From NCBI GenBank assembly GCA_019914995.1, contig CM034128.1, positions 10,311,501 to 10,375,500 of the forward strand: a DNA stretch of 64,000 nucleotides, read 5' to 3'. A program made the translations under genes and the position numbers. A model generated the notes under the pieces. It saw only the letters and a program-made list of their open reading frames with translations. It did not search any database and was not told the origin of the DNA. Below are positions 27,312 to 40,130 of this stretch, piece after piece. The number at the start of each line of letters is the position of its first letter. The first letter of the stretch is position 1. This DNA comes from Acanthochlamys bracteata. Lineage: Eukaryota > Streptophyta > Magnoliopsida > Pandanales > Velloziaceae.

Positions 27312-28353
27312 AAGCTGCTGCTGGCTGAAGAGTGCAATGGGTGTGTGGTCTGCTTTCTTAAAATGAGTGAGAACTGCTTAGGTGTATGCTATTACCTTTG
27401 ATTCTGTATCAAAGAGCAAATTTGCTACTATTAAATATGGTAGATAGACACAATGCCATACAAATAATGTCGCTTTTACTGATGTGCATGATGTATTTCT
27501 CTTATTTGTAAGATTGTAGTTGTAAAGTCAGTCATTGACCCCTCTCATAAGGCAGAAAACTACAAATGCCTTGTGAATCATAGTTATTGCATTGTAATCG
27601 GTTGCCAGGATGGCGAAGAAACAAGTCTATCTTCTATTTGAAAACATGGTGTGAATTTCTCATCTTCCATATTGTAGGCACCATAACCGTATCCTTTCCA
27701 TGAACGGTAGGCGAAGTGAAATAAATCAGTTCCACCGAACAATAGGTGAACTATTCCCCAAAGTAGAACGTCCAATCTCTCCAGTTCTTCACCTTCTTTA
27801 GACACGCTGGCTCATAGCTGTCGCCGAACCTCACTCTAAAACATTGAACCAACAGAATGCCTAGTCCCTTCAGTGGCAAAATGCCGAATCACGGTTCAAA
27901 TGATTAAAACAAGATCACCAAACGATGGATAACTGTAGGGAAATGTGTTTCTTATTGGCGCTGCAATCTCGAGAAATTCAGGTTTCTGCCCAGTAAAGTT
28001 TATGGGGGCGTGTGGTTCTCCGTTTCATAAGCAGCTTATCAATTTTTCTCAATTTTTTTTCATTTCACGTTTTTTAATATATATTTTATAAGTATATAAA
28101 AAATTTATTTAAAAATTTAGAAAGTGTAGAAAAATTCTACGAAGTGAGATCTTTTTATTATATATTTTTATTATTTTTTTTGAAGTAAAAAAAAAAAACT
28201 CGTTTTTCAAAAAAAATAAAAATATCCTCTATTTCACAAAAGCTCCATTTCATAAGCAATCCCAAACATCCCCATAACAAACGCGGCAGCATGAACAGTA
28301 TCTCCAAAAAGTTGCCTTCAAGTTGCATCGAAATCAATTATTTTATTTGTATT
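27312..28353. other. Intergenic region downstream of VHA-F
   Basis: It contains the VHA-F 3' UTR and the best-preserved AT-rich MITE-like copy (28004-28273). A 73-codon minus-strand frame at 27584-27805 begins with GTG and matches nothing I recognise. Confidence 0.45.
28004..28273 (+). mobile_element. MITE-like element with terminal inverted similarity
   Basis: 270 bp. The left end is GGGGGCGTGTGGTTC. The right end, read on the minus strand, is GGGGATGTTTGGGATTGC. Subterminal TTTCATAAGC occurs near both ends. The interior is more than 80% A+T with TTCTACGAAGTGAGA near the centre. There is no coding capacity. The length, inverted ends and several relatives in the window are typical of non-autonomous DNA transposons. 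Superfamily and target-site duplication could not be fixed. Confidence 0.6.
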
Positions 28354-28426
28354 GGGAAAATTGGTCTAGTGGTATGATTCTTGTTTTGGGTGCAAGAGGT
28401 CGCGAGTTCGATTCTCGCAACGCCCC
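28354..28426 (+). tRNA. tRNA-Pro (anticodon TGG), acceptor stem damaged
   Basis: GGTCTAGTGGTATGATTC (D arm), TTTGGGT loop with anticodon TGG flanked by a paired CTTGT/GCAAG stem, and a perfect T arm (GCGAG-TTCGATT-CTCGC) match plant nuclear tRNA-Pro. The normal acceptor strand GGGCATT is replaced by GGGAAAA, while the 3' strand reads AACGCCC. Only the outer two or three pairs can form, and there is one extra base before the D arm. It is probably a decayed copy. Confidence 0.65.
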
Positions 28427-29557
28427 AATTGGTTATTTTATTTTTCTTTCTGAATTTGTGCTGAAGCCAAGCTACGGCCAATCTTAAATCCTTCTTCTTG
28501 TCTATTGATCTCGAGGCAAGCGAATCTCTTCCACCCTGGCCTTTCGTTGATTCTTAGGTCCACAATGTAAATGTGTTTCAAACTCAAGGGGCTAATTTGC
28601 CCACTCGGTTGTTCGAAAGCGTAAGACACTGTAAGAGTTTCTTTCTTTTCTCAATATATCCTTTAAAAATTATTTTTACCTTCAATGTTTCTACAATTTA
28701 TTATTTATTATTTTTATTACTATTTCGCCTGTGCTCAGTATCGCCTCCCTCTCGCTTGCCTCTCCGGAGAGAAATCCGTCTATGGGATTTTATTTCTGTG
28801 ATTGATTTTAATTCTTTCGGTCGGTAGTGTTAGAGGTCTAATTAATCTCAGTCTTTACTTTTTCAGCTAGTACCAAATTTTTTATTTTTGTCATATTAAT
28901 CCATTGTCGATGTTTTCTTTCTAAATTAAGCAATCGAGATGGTGATCTGATTTAGAAGAATGAAAGAATTTCATATAGGAAATGGAAACGCAGTTTTGAT
29001 AATGTGGGAGTTGTTGATCCATGTAATTTGTTTCTGTTATGATTGTGTTGGTATTGGTTTGTGTAGTTTGTTTACATTGAATATTAAACTCTTGTTAATC
29101 ATCCGAGACTGTATTTGAATTGGTTAAATTTCCTTGTAGACTTAAAGAGTTGTGATCAGCCATGATGGGAGAGTCAAATTTCTGTTTGAACTAAATCAAT
29201 CAATGTTAATTGCGGATTTGTTTGATCGACTTTCAATGCTAATTAGTGGACCTTTGGTTTCCCAACTTATGTGTTCGTTGATGGTAGGATCACTACATGG
29301 ATTGAGAGAAAAATGAGGGAGTTATGGTGGTTTTTCTGTTCGAAAACAATTTCTGTTATATTTATGTATGAGTTTGAACTAGACCTTAGGTTAAGTTTCA
29401 AGACCTTCAAACTTGAAGGAGTTTAATTGAAATAGTTTTGTTTAAGGTAGGCGTTTTAGTAAAATTTGTTGAAATTGCTTTTATCCTTCAGAAATTTTAC
29501 ATGGATATTTTAGCCTGCCATTTGTCTGACATGTCAATTGTTCTTTAAGCTATACAG
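28427..29557. other. Upstream region and leader of the KEA gene
   Basis: The sequence TATACAG sits directly before ATG 29558, so the start codon opens an exon and a 5'-UTR intron is expected. A possible donor is GAAAGC/GTAAG at 28621. The rest is AT-rich without coding signs. Confidence 0.4.
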
Positions 29558-32500
29558 ATGGATTCGGTTCATGGTATTCGGCAGCCAAATTTGTTCCATA
29601 GTGGCATTGGTTCGAGCTCAAGGTGCTGTAAACCGAGGGTCCTTCCCAGAGGATGTACCTTTGTTTCTATCAAAAGAACCAAAGCAATCTATATATCTAG
29701 TTCACCAAGGAAGAAGTACTTCACTTGTGACAGCTACTTACTAAAAACTTGCCCAAGAGGCTCTATTGGTTTCTGTCGCTTAGCAAAGGCGAGATATGCT
29801 GGTAATAACTTAGGCAAATCTAGGAGGCACCCTTGGGGTTCTGTATCATTATACTGTCAGGGACATGATGCTTTAGCATGGGTTGATGATGGCACCCATG
29901 CTATAGAAGACACGCCATCTGAGTCGCAGTCTGTTTCTGATACTGTAGCAGCTGGCTCATCAGAGGAAGAAAAGGACTCTACACAACTAGAGGAATTGAG
30001 GGAAAACCTCCAAAAAGCTGTGAAAGAGCTAGATGTAGCTCGTCTTAACAGTACCATGTTTGAAGAGAAGGCCCAGAAAATCTCTGAATCAGCCATTGCC
30101 CTAAAAGATGAAGCAGCTAATGCATGGAATAATGTCTCATCAGCTGTTTATGCGGTTCAGGAAATTATTAATGAAGAGGCCAATGCGAAAGAGGCAGTTC
30201 AAAAGGCTACCATGGCTCTATCAATGGCCGAAGCAAGGTTGCAATTGGCTTTAGAGGCTTTGAATTCCAAAAATGAAGATGGACCATCAGAATCTTCTAA
30301 ACAGAGTGATGGTGAGGAGACATTTATTTCTTCGCAGGAGGAGATTAAGGAATGTAAATCTAGCTTAGCTAATTGTGAAGCAGAGCTGAGAAAGATACGG
30401 ATTAGGAAAGCAGAGCTGCAGCAAGAGGTGGATAGGCTGAGTGAAATTGCTGAGAAAGCTCAGCTGAGTGCTCTGAAGGCAGAGGAGGAAGTTGCAAATA
30501 TAATGCTTCTTGCTGAGAAGGCTGTTGCTTATGAGTTGGAGGCTACACAACATGTAAATGATGCAGAAATTGCATTGCAACGAGCAGAGAAGGCAAAAGC
30601 ATCTTCAGAAACGGTCGATCAGCATGTGCCCTCTCAAGAGAACCGGCTATTGGATGAAGATCCTCATTCTAAAGAGGAGGATAGGATTAGTGTCATTGAT
30701 GTTCATGATGAAATCGATGAAGAATTGATGTTGAAAGACAATGCTTTAATTGGTGATGTAGTTGTTGCAACTGTCACTGAGTTGACATCTTCTGTTGTTA
30801 AGGATCAAGAGCATGGAAATGTCACTATGGAGCTGCAGAAAGAAGCTGAATTGGAGAAACCGAAGAGCACAACACAGGCAAAAAAGCAGGAAGTCCAACA
30901 AAAAGATTTAAGTAAAGATGCTTCAATCCCTGTTATTGCGCCAAAACCACTAACTAAAAAATCATCTCGGTTCTTCCCTGCGTCATTTTTTTCATCTAAA
31001 GAAGAAGAAGAATTCACGCCTTCTTCAATCTTCCAAGATCTTCTGTCTTATGCTAGGAAGCAAGCACCTAAGCTAGTTCTTGGTATGTTTCTTGTAGGCG
31101 CCGGGTAAGTTGGAAAACAAAGTGCATGCTTATGATTTAGTATAATGTGAAAGTAGTCTAAGGCTCTTATTAGCTTCACTTCTCAAAAGGAGCATAGATG
31201 GTAATTCTTAGACAATTCTTTATACCTGTAGAGTCAGTGACCAGTTCATGTATCCTTAGGGTTGTTTTAACTTGGTTCATATAAAAAGAAAATGGATTGT
31301 TTCACAATATAATTACCATAAGACTTGTTTTTTGTTCACTTCTGTGCTGGCACTTTGTATAATTGAGCTGACACCATTTTTGCCAATAGATGAAACGGTA
31401 AAAGTTTTAGATAATGCGATTTGGATTGACATATCATGCCATCAAAGTAGTTTTATTAAGAAATCCTTATTTGCTTCACTCAAATTGTACAATCACAATA
31501 ATAGGCAAAAACAAAATGAGTTTTTCTAGAGAGATCAAGTGCGGTAGGGTCCTCTTTGTATCAGGCTTATTTGCACATCATGAAGCTATCTGACTGCCTT
31601 TTTGATCCCCTCATGTAACTTTTGATGTTGGGAATGTAGAGGTGCAACTTAATTGCTGATTGACAAGTCATCTCATCTTCTCTTTTCCTTTTGGACCTGT
31701 AGGACTGCGTTCATTAGTAGTCGGGCAGAAAAGAATCCTCAGTTGCTCCAGCAACCTGATATAGTTAATAGTATTGAAGAAGTGACCTCCACTGCTAAGC
31801 CTGTTGTTCGAGCAATAAGGAGGTTGCCAAAAAGATTAAAGAAACTTATTGAGAAGTTGCCACATCAAGAGGTAGGTATTTTTTCCATGTTGGTTTATGG
31901 TTGATATAAGCCTTAGTCAGCTAACACCAAATATGTTAATATGTTTCTCCATTATTTTTTTTAGATAAATGAGGAAGAGGCTTCCCTTTTGGACATGCTA
32001 TGGTTATTGCTAGCTAGTGTCATATTTGTACCTTTATTCCAGAAAATTCCTGGAGGTAAATTTATAGTAGTCCCTTATTGTTATTTCCTTTAATATATTT
32101 GGATATTACAATAAATCCTACTGAATTTCCCCCTGAAGTTTTGGACATCTTAATTTTGTGATGATATCAATTAGTCAGGTTGAGTAGTTCATATTACAAG
32201 AGTTGTATTAAATCCCATGGTTAAATTAGGGCCATAAGTTAAGCACCTAGCATGGGTATTGGAAGTTCTCACCATAAGGTTTTTCTTGAGGACACATAAA
32301 GCACCTCTTGTATCCCATTTTCTGCAGTATTTTGGAGGAGTACAGTGCTTTTTTTTTTGGGGCTTCATGGCAAGTTTTACAGTGAACATGAAAATCTCGC
32401 TAGTTTTGAGGATGATTTTGAAACTTGATATTTGCTTTCTGTAATGCTTTTCTTGATATTCTTTGTGAGTTTGAAGATGTTATGAAGCAGAGGTAGAAAA

Positions 32501-35500
32501 TTTGGGAATAATTAACTCTAAATATAAAGATCATACATTCTTAGTTTAACTGTGAGCACTTTGATATTCTACAGGTAGTCCTGTACTGGGATATCTTGCT
32601 GCTGGAATCCTAATTGGTCCTTATGGACTATCAATTATACGTCATGTTCATGGGACAAAGGCAATTGCTGAATTTGGAGTTGTGTTTTTGCTATTCAATA
32701 TTGGACTCGAGGTGATTACTGGAAATGGAATTCAGCTTTTCAATACATGCATCATAGTTTTGCTACTTGATATAATTAGGATGGGTGCTGTTAAAGTAAA
32801 CACATGTGATGTACTTTTGCAGCTTTCTGTGGAACGATTGAGCTCAATGAAGAAATATGTCTTTGGGCTAGGTTCAGCTCAGGTAGCATGCTTTAAGTTG
32901 TAAATCATTCTTCTACGTTGTTGTTGTGTGTTGATATCTTTATAAATGTATACAGGTGCTGGCAACTGCTGTAGCAGTAGGCTTGGTTGCGCACTTTGTT
33001 ACTGGTTTGCCAGGGCCTGCAGCAATAGTCATTGGCAATGGTCTGGCTCTGTCATCCACTGCTGTTGTGCTTCAGGTTCTATAGGTTCTATCGGTCTATC
33101 TTTGACAGTCAACCTTTATGGACGTTCTTGTTTATATTGGATTATGCATCCCAATTATTCTCGAATGAGATGATTCTGCTGGTTACCACTGCCTGCAAGA
33201 CATTGTCAAAAGTTACAACGAAGCATCATATTATCCTTTCCCCTACCTAGCATTCCTGTCATATATTTATCTTCTTTTCCTTTTATGTTCGTTCTATCTA
33301 ACACAATTAGATCATTTTTTTTACCATTCATTGTCTGTGATTTTCTGGCTGAATGAAAATTGCATGCTGTCAACTTCTTAGGTGTTTCTACTTGAAAATT
33401 GATGATACATGCTTTTTCTATTATTGAACATAATAGGAATGTGCATGCTCTTGTGCTTCTTAGGTGCTTCAAGAAAGAGGTGAGAGCACATCACGCCATG
33501 GTCGTGCAACCTTCTCAGTTTTGCTGTTTCAGGTAATTCATGGATGTTTAGGCTTTTTTAGCTTACATGCACAAATTTGGTGTTACAATGAAGAGAAATT
33601 ATTGTCCTTTTTTCTAAAGAATGGCATAGCCTATTCCAGAACAGTTCATAGCTGTCATTGAATTCAAAATGTGTTTTGTGCCACATTGCCCCCAATATGC
33701 CAGCTTTTTAATACAATACGAAGTATCCCATTTTACAAGTAAGCACATTCACATTCGTATCTTGCTACGGAATGTGTCTTTTGCACCCACCCATTCCATA
33801 ACTATTCGTAGCTGTCAATGACTTTATATGTGTTTGCTACTTTCAGCCACTTATGCCAACATTATCTGTTTTTGTCAAACAATTCTTACATTTTGCTAAC
33901 TCTAGTATAAACATTGCATAACTTGAGTTTTGAAGGAATAGGGTTAAGCAATAAACAAGTTGGAATTCAGAAACAATGGTTTAAGTAAGACAAGAATTTA
34001 TTGTTATTGGAGCTAAGCTCTAGCTCTAAGTGTTTTTCTTTTAGAAAAGGTTGCCATTGATGTCCCTAGACTCTTAGTTCTGGTTTTTTCTCTTTTATAT
34101 GACTTTGCATCTTCTTTCTTAACTCAATCAACAATTCATTCCTAGTACAAAGACCTTTTGTCAAACAGCATGTTATATTTTCTTATATTTTTAGCACTAC
34201 CTCTCAAAATGCTCAAGATTTTATTCTCATGGTTTGTGATACTAAGTTGTGTTTTTTTCCTTTTTGTTTTATTGCCAGGACTTAGCAGTGGTGGTTTTGC
34301 TCATATTAATCCCTCTCATTTCACCAAATTCTTCGAAAGGAGGGGTAAGAATTCATCTCTTGGGTTCTTGTTGTCTGTGACTAACTGATACTGTCAACCT
34401 GTTTATTTGTTAAACATCTTTCTATTAAAAACTGTCCTACGCTGTAATCTCTTTGTGATCCTTTTTTAAGAAAAAATTTCTCTGTGTTGAAGATTTTTTT
34501 TTTAATATATCATATAGTGCCGATAAAGTAAACTACTTGTTATATTCCTAATGTAATTTTACTCTCTTTAGGTAGGTTTTCAAGCAATAGCAGAAGCTCT
34601 TGGACTGGCTGCTGTTAAAGCAATAGTTGCTATAGCTGCTATTATTGCTGGTGGTCGTCTGGTAAGAGACTCAACTAAGTGTATTGATAGGGGCTCAATC
34701 CTTTTCTTCTTTTCTGTTACTTGTGGTCTCTTGTTTCCTTTCTTGTGACTTATTATTCTTTTGTACTGATTGATGCCTGAACAAATTTATGATGCAAAAT
34801 TCATTCTAGAGATAAGATTGCTACATGAAATGGTAAATTTGGGATACATAGGAGGTTTGTTAAATTATTTACAAGTAAAACTAGCAAAACGTGCATTACT
34901 TAATTAAAATGACTGGTTAGCACATTGGTTTTCCTGGTGGTTGGTATGCTCTCTAAGTTTATTCACTGGAATTAAAGCTCCAAGCATATCATCCTGAAGC
35001 TTACCTGCAATTTAAACAAGGACCAGAAGTTGTTGAGGACTAGTAGAACCTGTGGTTTCTTTTATCTTCCCAGATTGTACAAATATGTCAGTCTCTTGAA
35101 GCTTGAATATTCATGCAGTGATAAAATTATCCATTCAAACCTTAGAATGTAAATAAGCATGTTCTTGCAAGGGGACAAAGTTCTAGCTACATAGTTGGTT
35201 AGTGGCTATTAACTTAATTTGGAGCTAAGTAGCAGTGAAACCTTTTCGCACTTGTGCTTAAACTCTTCAATTTACATTGTTGTATAGGCTTATTTTAAAC
35301 TATATTTTTATCAAACTGTAATAGAAGTTCTGACACCTTGATTTCTTTGGGAGGAAAGAACTAAGAGAGTATAGATATTGGTTTTTCTTTGGTATAAAAT
35401 CCATATATGGGAAGGGAACTGCACCAGGTTTTAAGTAAAAGTAAGATAAGCCAGACATCAGGAGGTTGCTTTATCTTTTAACTTTTATATGCAGTAATAT

Positions 35501-38441
35501 GCTTCAGTTATGATAATCTAGTCTGATTAATCTTCTCATAGATGAACTTGTGTTTAAGTTGCCTAAGTTGCCGCAGAAGGTAGATACATGTCCGTAGTTA
35601 TACTATCATCAAACATATGCCTTCTGAGACAATGACGAGTTTTCTGGAATCATGCTGTGTTAGTCATGACTTACTACATTTAGATTTCTGAGAACAATTA
35701 AATTGTAAACATTGCAGTAGCATACAGTTATACTATATTAATAGGTTAAACAATTTTGGGTATTTATTTTCCTGCATGAACAGCTTCTTGGCCAATTTAC
35801 AAGCAAATAGCAGAAAACCAAAATGCAGAGATCTTTTCTGCAAACACCCTCCTAGTAATTCTTGGGACCAGTCTCCTAACAGCTAGGGTATGATGCTTGC
35901 ATCATTAGTTTTCTGTTAGTTTCTCAAATACGCATAAACTTATTGGTGTGCACTTTCACAGGCTGGGCTATCCATGGCACTGGGAGCATTTTTAGCCGGT
36001 CTTCTCCTTGCAGAAACAGAATTTTCCTTACAGGTTGAATCAGATATAGCTCCCTATCGTGGCCTTCTGTTAGGTCTCTTTTTTATGACGGTATGTTATA
36101 TGTAAAAGGACATTGAGAATGTGGTGATTATGTTACTTTAGTCTTCTGTTACTCATTTTTATTTGGCTATGTCAATGTTAGTTGAGTCAATATCTTACTG
36201 TGTGTATGAATCTAAGAAATAGGCAGATACTAAACCATGGTATTTGCATTTGACTTGTAGGTTGGGATGTCAATTGACCCAAAGCTTCTTATTTCAAACT
36301 TTCCAGTTATTCTGGGGTCTCTGACTCTCCTGATTACTGGGAAGGGTATACTAGTTGCATTGGTGGGGAGGATCTTTGGAATTTCTAGTATAGCGGCTAT
36401 AAGAGTTGGTCTTCTCTTGGCACCTGGTGGTGAATTTGCATTTGTGGCATTCGGAGAAGCTGTAAATCAGGTTTGCTTAAGCACCTTCTTTGGTCATTAT
36501 ATCTTCACATTTGAGGTTTTAGTTAAAGCTCTCCATTGGTTGGACATGAAGTCTGTTATCTGTTGAAAGTGTATATTGGTAGTTCTTCTGCTCAGGTTAA
36601 AATTTTCTCCATATAAAGTTTCTTAACTAATGATTCCACAATTGAGTAGAGAAATTGACTTGTATATGCTTGAGATACAATCCATGATTCAGATGAATAA
36701 TTCCTGGAAGTTCGTTTTTTCTTATAACGTATCCTGATTTTTGCAGGGCATACTTTCTCCGCAGATTTCTTCTTTGTTGTTCTTAGTGGTTGGAATTTCT
36801 ATGGCACTCACGCCATGGCTTGCAGCTGGAGGTCAGTGGCTTGCTTCTAAGTTTGAGCAGCATGATGTTCGAAGTTTGTTACCTGTAGCAAGTGAGGTGA
36901 GACTAATATTGGGTTCTGTTCTCAATGCGTTATACATACAAACTTGTTTACCTTTTCTGTTCTTGCAATAGACCGATGACCTGCAAGACCATATCATTAT
37001 ATGCGGATTTGGCCGTGTTGGACAGGTAGCTTAACCTTTGAACGTCTTTGTTATGTTTTCTGGATAACATGATTTAGCAGAACGATTCTACCCATGATTA
37101 ATAATTACTCTTAGTTGGTTTAATTTTGTTGTTGTTTCAGATCATCGCTCAACTGCTTTCAGAGAGATTAATACCATTTGTAGCACTTGATGTGAGGAGG
37201 TAGGCAGTGACCTGAAAACATAAATGATAAGTTTCCTTGCCCCTTATGCATCCAGCTCGAGAGATTTTCGTGGTTATCAAATCCTTTTATACTACATTAA
37301 ATTCTTTTCGACATTATTCTGACAGTGACAGCCCAAACGACTAGCAATTTTGCATTCCAGGAATAGCCATATCTGCACTTAATTATAGGATTGCATAGCT
37401 AGAAACAACTTTAAGAAGTCCTTTACGATGTAAATGTTTTGGTCATCCACTCTGGTTGATCTTCCTCTTACTGTTTATAGCGACCGTGTGGCACTTGGCC
37501 GTGCACTTGATCTGCCCGTATACTTTGGCGATGCTGGCAGCCGTGAGGTAAACAGAACATGTAATTATTGGAAGTGCCTTCCATCTTATTGGAGTTTGAT
37601 GTCTGACCTTATGCTAGCATTTGCACAGGTTCTTCATAAAGTTGGGGCAGAGAGGGCTTGTGCTGCTGCGATCACTTTAGACACTCCTGGTGCAAACTAT
37701 AGAACAGTCTGGGCACTGAGCAAATACTTCCCCAATGTGAAGACTTTTGTTCGGGCACATGATGTGGATCACGGCATCAATTTGGAAAAAGCAGGTGCTA
37801 CTGCGGTAAGTAGAAGTTAATCCACCTCATGCAACTCTAGATCAGCTGAATGTGATAGACGCATTTTTTTTCCTATAGATACTTTTGTCCATGAGCTTAA
37901 GTAAAATGTGAAAGTTTCTGTTAATATGAATTAACGTTACCCGAATTCTGAACGTAAAGGTTGTCCCAGAGACCTTGGAACCAAGTCTTCAATTAGCAGC
38001 TGCAGTTCTGGCACAGGTAGCGGTTGTCACTTCATCTCTTTTATTATAATTACTCTGTTACTGCAGGTGAAGTGATTTCATTTATGATACTGTGCTTCAG
38101 GTGAAGTTGCCAATGTCAGAGATTGCATCAACAATTAATGAATACAGATCCCGGCACCTATCAGAGCTGACTGAGGTATAGAAGAAGCATATAGCTTCTG
38201 TTCTTTCACAAATTTCATGTTTGTTTCTTCACGATTTACTGGTTGATGATGTGAATCAGTTATGAAGCGTTTTTCGGTGTGTTATCATGACCAAATTTTC
38301 ACGGATTTTCATTTGTTGCAGTTGTGTGCGAGTAGTGGAGTTTCCCTCGGCTATGGTTTTTCACGTGTCATGACGAAGCCGAAATCACCAGCGTCTGATT
38401 CAGAAGACAACGATCTCGCAGAAGGAACACTTGCGATATAA
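29558..38441 (+). CDS. KEA2: Plastid inner-envelope K+/H+ antiporter KEA1/KEA2, with an apparent one-base frameshift
   Basis: Twenty coding exons: 29558-31104, 31703-31871, 31965-32055, 32575-32711, 32823-32882, 32956-33075, 33464-33532, 34279-34344, 34572-34661, 35784-35887, 35962-36090, 36261-36470, 36747-36896, 36972-37025, 37141-37199, 37481-37547, 37629-37805, 37960-38016, 38101-38175 and 38322-38441. Total 3551 nt, one short of 1183 codons plus stop. Exon 1 gives a transit-peptide-like start and a long acidic coiled coil. Exons 3-13 give the CPA2 exchanger ([50 protein letters not shown]). Exons 14-17 give the RCK/KTN domain ([23 protein letters not shown]). KEA1 and KEA2 balance stromal K+ and pH. 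Exon 10 has 104 nt instead of 105, so the frame as read stops eight codons in (near residue 791). All other junctions are normal. A sequencing error is the simplest explanation. Confidence 0.93.
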
Positions 38442-38838
38442 CAGCTAATGTATAAGCTACCAAAATTTTGACAAAATGTACAGTCCGATTCATTCATTCA
38501 GGAGCAACAGTTGTAAAGCATTCGAAAGACCTCACTAATGAAAATTCGGTTTCTGATTTTGGACTTTTCCTCGAAGTGCTGTGACTGTGAATTCTGGAAT
38601 CGCATTGGAATGTATTTATGTAAGTACGATGATGTCACACAATGCCAATGCTATTTTAAAAAACTGTACTACTCTACATACAAGAGATGGGAAAATGAGA
38701 AATCAAGTCTTCAAGGGATCTCATTCTACGAATAGAAACTTTAATCGACGGGATAATGAAAATTAATTATAGTCGACTGATATTGCGAACAAACTTCTCT
38801 ATTCTACCATTACAAATTCTCCGTGTTGTAGTTTTTGT
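38442..38838. other. KEA 3' region
   Basis: 3' UTR of the KEA gene and short spacer. Nothing else seen. Confidence 0.45.
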
Positions 38839-39520
38839 TATAAATAGTTCTTCCAGCAACGTTCGTCTGAGCTTTTGCTTTACTTCAATGGAGAGCTTCA
38901 GTCTTTGCAGGTCCGGTCTTGCCGGAGCTCGAGTTCTTCTCCCTTATTCGCCGGAGACATGCTCCACCTACAGAATGGCTGCCGTCTCGTTATTCTTCCT
39001 CCGTCGCCCCGCCGCTGCTTCTTTCCGTGCTGTCGCTTGAAAGGGCGGGGAAGCTCCGCAGCTTGATCAGTGGGATCAATGGAGCTCAAGTTCGGTAAAC
39101 TCCCGGGTGAAGATCCCTAGTTCACTCTCGCCAAGGTAATTTCTAATTTTCTATACAAATACTTTTTAAGTAGAAAGATATTGAATTGTTCTTGAACGAT
39201 GGAGTTGATTAGAATCGCGAATTATTAGTTTCAGAAGCGATTTTGAAATATTAAAATATCCAGAGTTAAATTCGCTATATTTTCTAACTGTCTACAGATA
39301 ATTTGAGTAAAATTTAACTGGTTATAGATTACGGCGAGGAACCGAATCCGGATATTTCGTACTATGATTGGGATTGAGAAGCAGTTTAGAAAAAGCAAGC
39401 TTGATCAAAGAATCCTTTAAGTAACCAGTGAGAATGCTCAGCTGAATTTGCCGAGAAGGCCTGTGATGAAGTAGGGATCTCAGTTGAATTTGCAGATCCA
39501 ATACCAGTTTGGTGGTGCAC
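38839..39520 (+). pseudogene. Small broken gene-like stretch
   Basis: A TATA box (TATAAATA, 38839-38846) is followed 41 bp later by ATG 38888 and a 50-codon frame ending at 39040 (MESFSLCRSGLAGARVLLPY...). The frame is much more GC-rich than its surroundings and its end, MAAVSLFFLRRPAAASFRAV, looks like an organelle presequence. In another frame 39080-39136 reads MELKFGKLPGEDP, a stop, then FTLAK before a good donor (AAG/GTAATT). After an acceptor (TTATAG, about 39330) come frames such as DYGEEPNPDISYYDWD, again with stops. This pattern fits a decayed small nuclear gene for an organellar protein. I cannot name the family. Confidence 0.35.
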
Positions 39521-39529
39521 GATTTCTAT

Positions 39530-39702
39530 TTTTATCTTAAAAAATAATAAAATTAATTAATAGAACAATTTTAACGATAGAATTTTTTTAAATATTTCAA
39601 TTTTTTAAATAATTTTTTCAATATTTATATAATATATTAAATATATATATTTAATTAAAAATTAAAAAATTATTTTTGAAGAACGTTCTGTCAAACGCCC
39701 TT
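39530..39702 (-). repeat. AT-rich MITE-like element
   Basis: Read on the minus strand the end is GGGCGTTTGACAGAACGTTC, followed by A/T-run sequence like the 28004 copy. The opposite end is not well defined. Confidence 0.45.
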
Positions 39703-39952
39703 TACCTCAATTTGTGAAGATGAGTTTTTTTAAATTAAGTTGGGAGGTAAGTCTCTGTCCATTGTCCATTTTGAGACAAATTGATGAAACAAAAAAAAGT
39801 AAATTGTAGTCAAACTATGGGAAAAAAAAAGAATTTCGTAAAACTGAAACACATCCTAAGGCATTATCCAGATAAGAGATTGATAAGACTTCTGAATCGC
39901 ACACATGTTTCAAGTTTTCAGCAAAATGGGAAGTACTTGGGTGGATAGACTA

Positions 39953-40130
39953 GGGATATGTTTGATTTTATTTTTTTTCATTTTAAATTTTTATTATTTT
40001 ATAAATTAAAAATTAAAAAAATAGACAATATCGGAAAATTTTATTATTATTTTAAATAAATAAAATATAACTCGTTTAAAAAAGATTTTTTTGTTTCAGC
40101 AAAAAAATCAAAATTATTCCTAAACATACT
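39953..40130. repeat. AT-rich MITE-like element
   Basis: The left end is GGGATATGTTTGATTTT; the right end, on the minus strand, is GAGTATGTTTAGGAATAA. The inverted GTATGTTTxG-like ends flank about 150 bp of A/T runs. Confidence 0.5.

Noticed and set aside
27584..27805. 73-codon minus-strand frame downstream of VHA-F with an aromatic-rich sequence
   Set aside because: It begins with GTG, has no ATG, no family resemblance and no clear splice partner. Kept only as a remark in the intergenic note.
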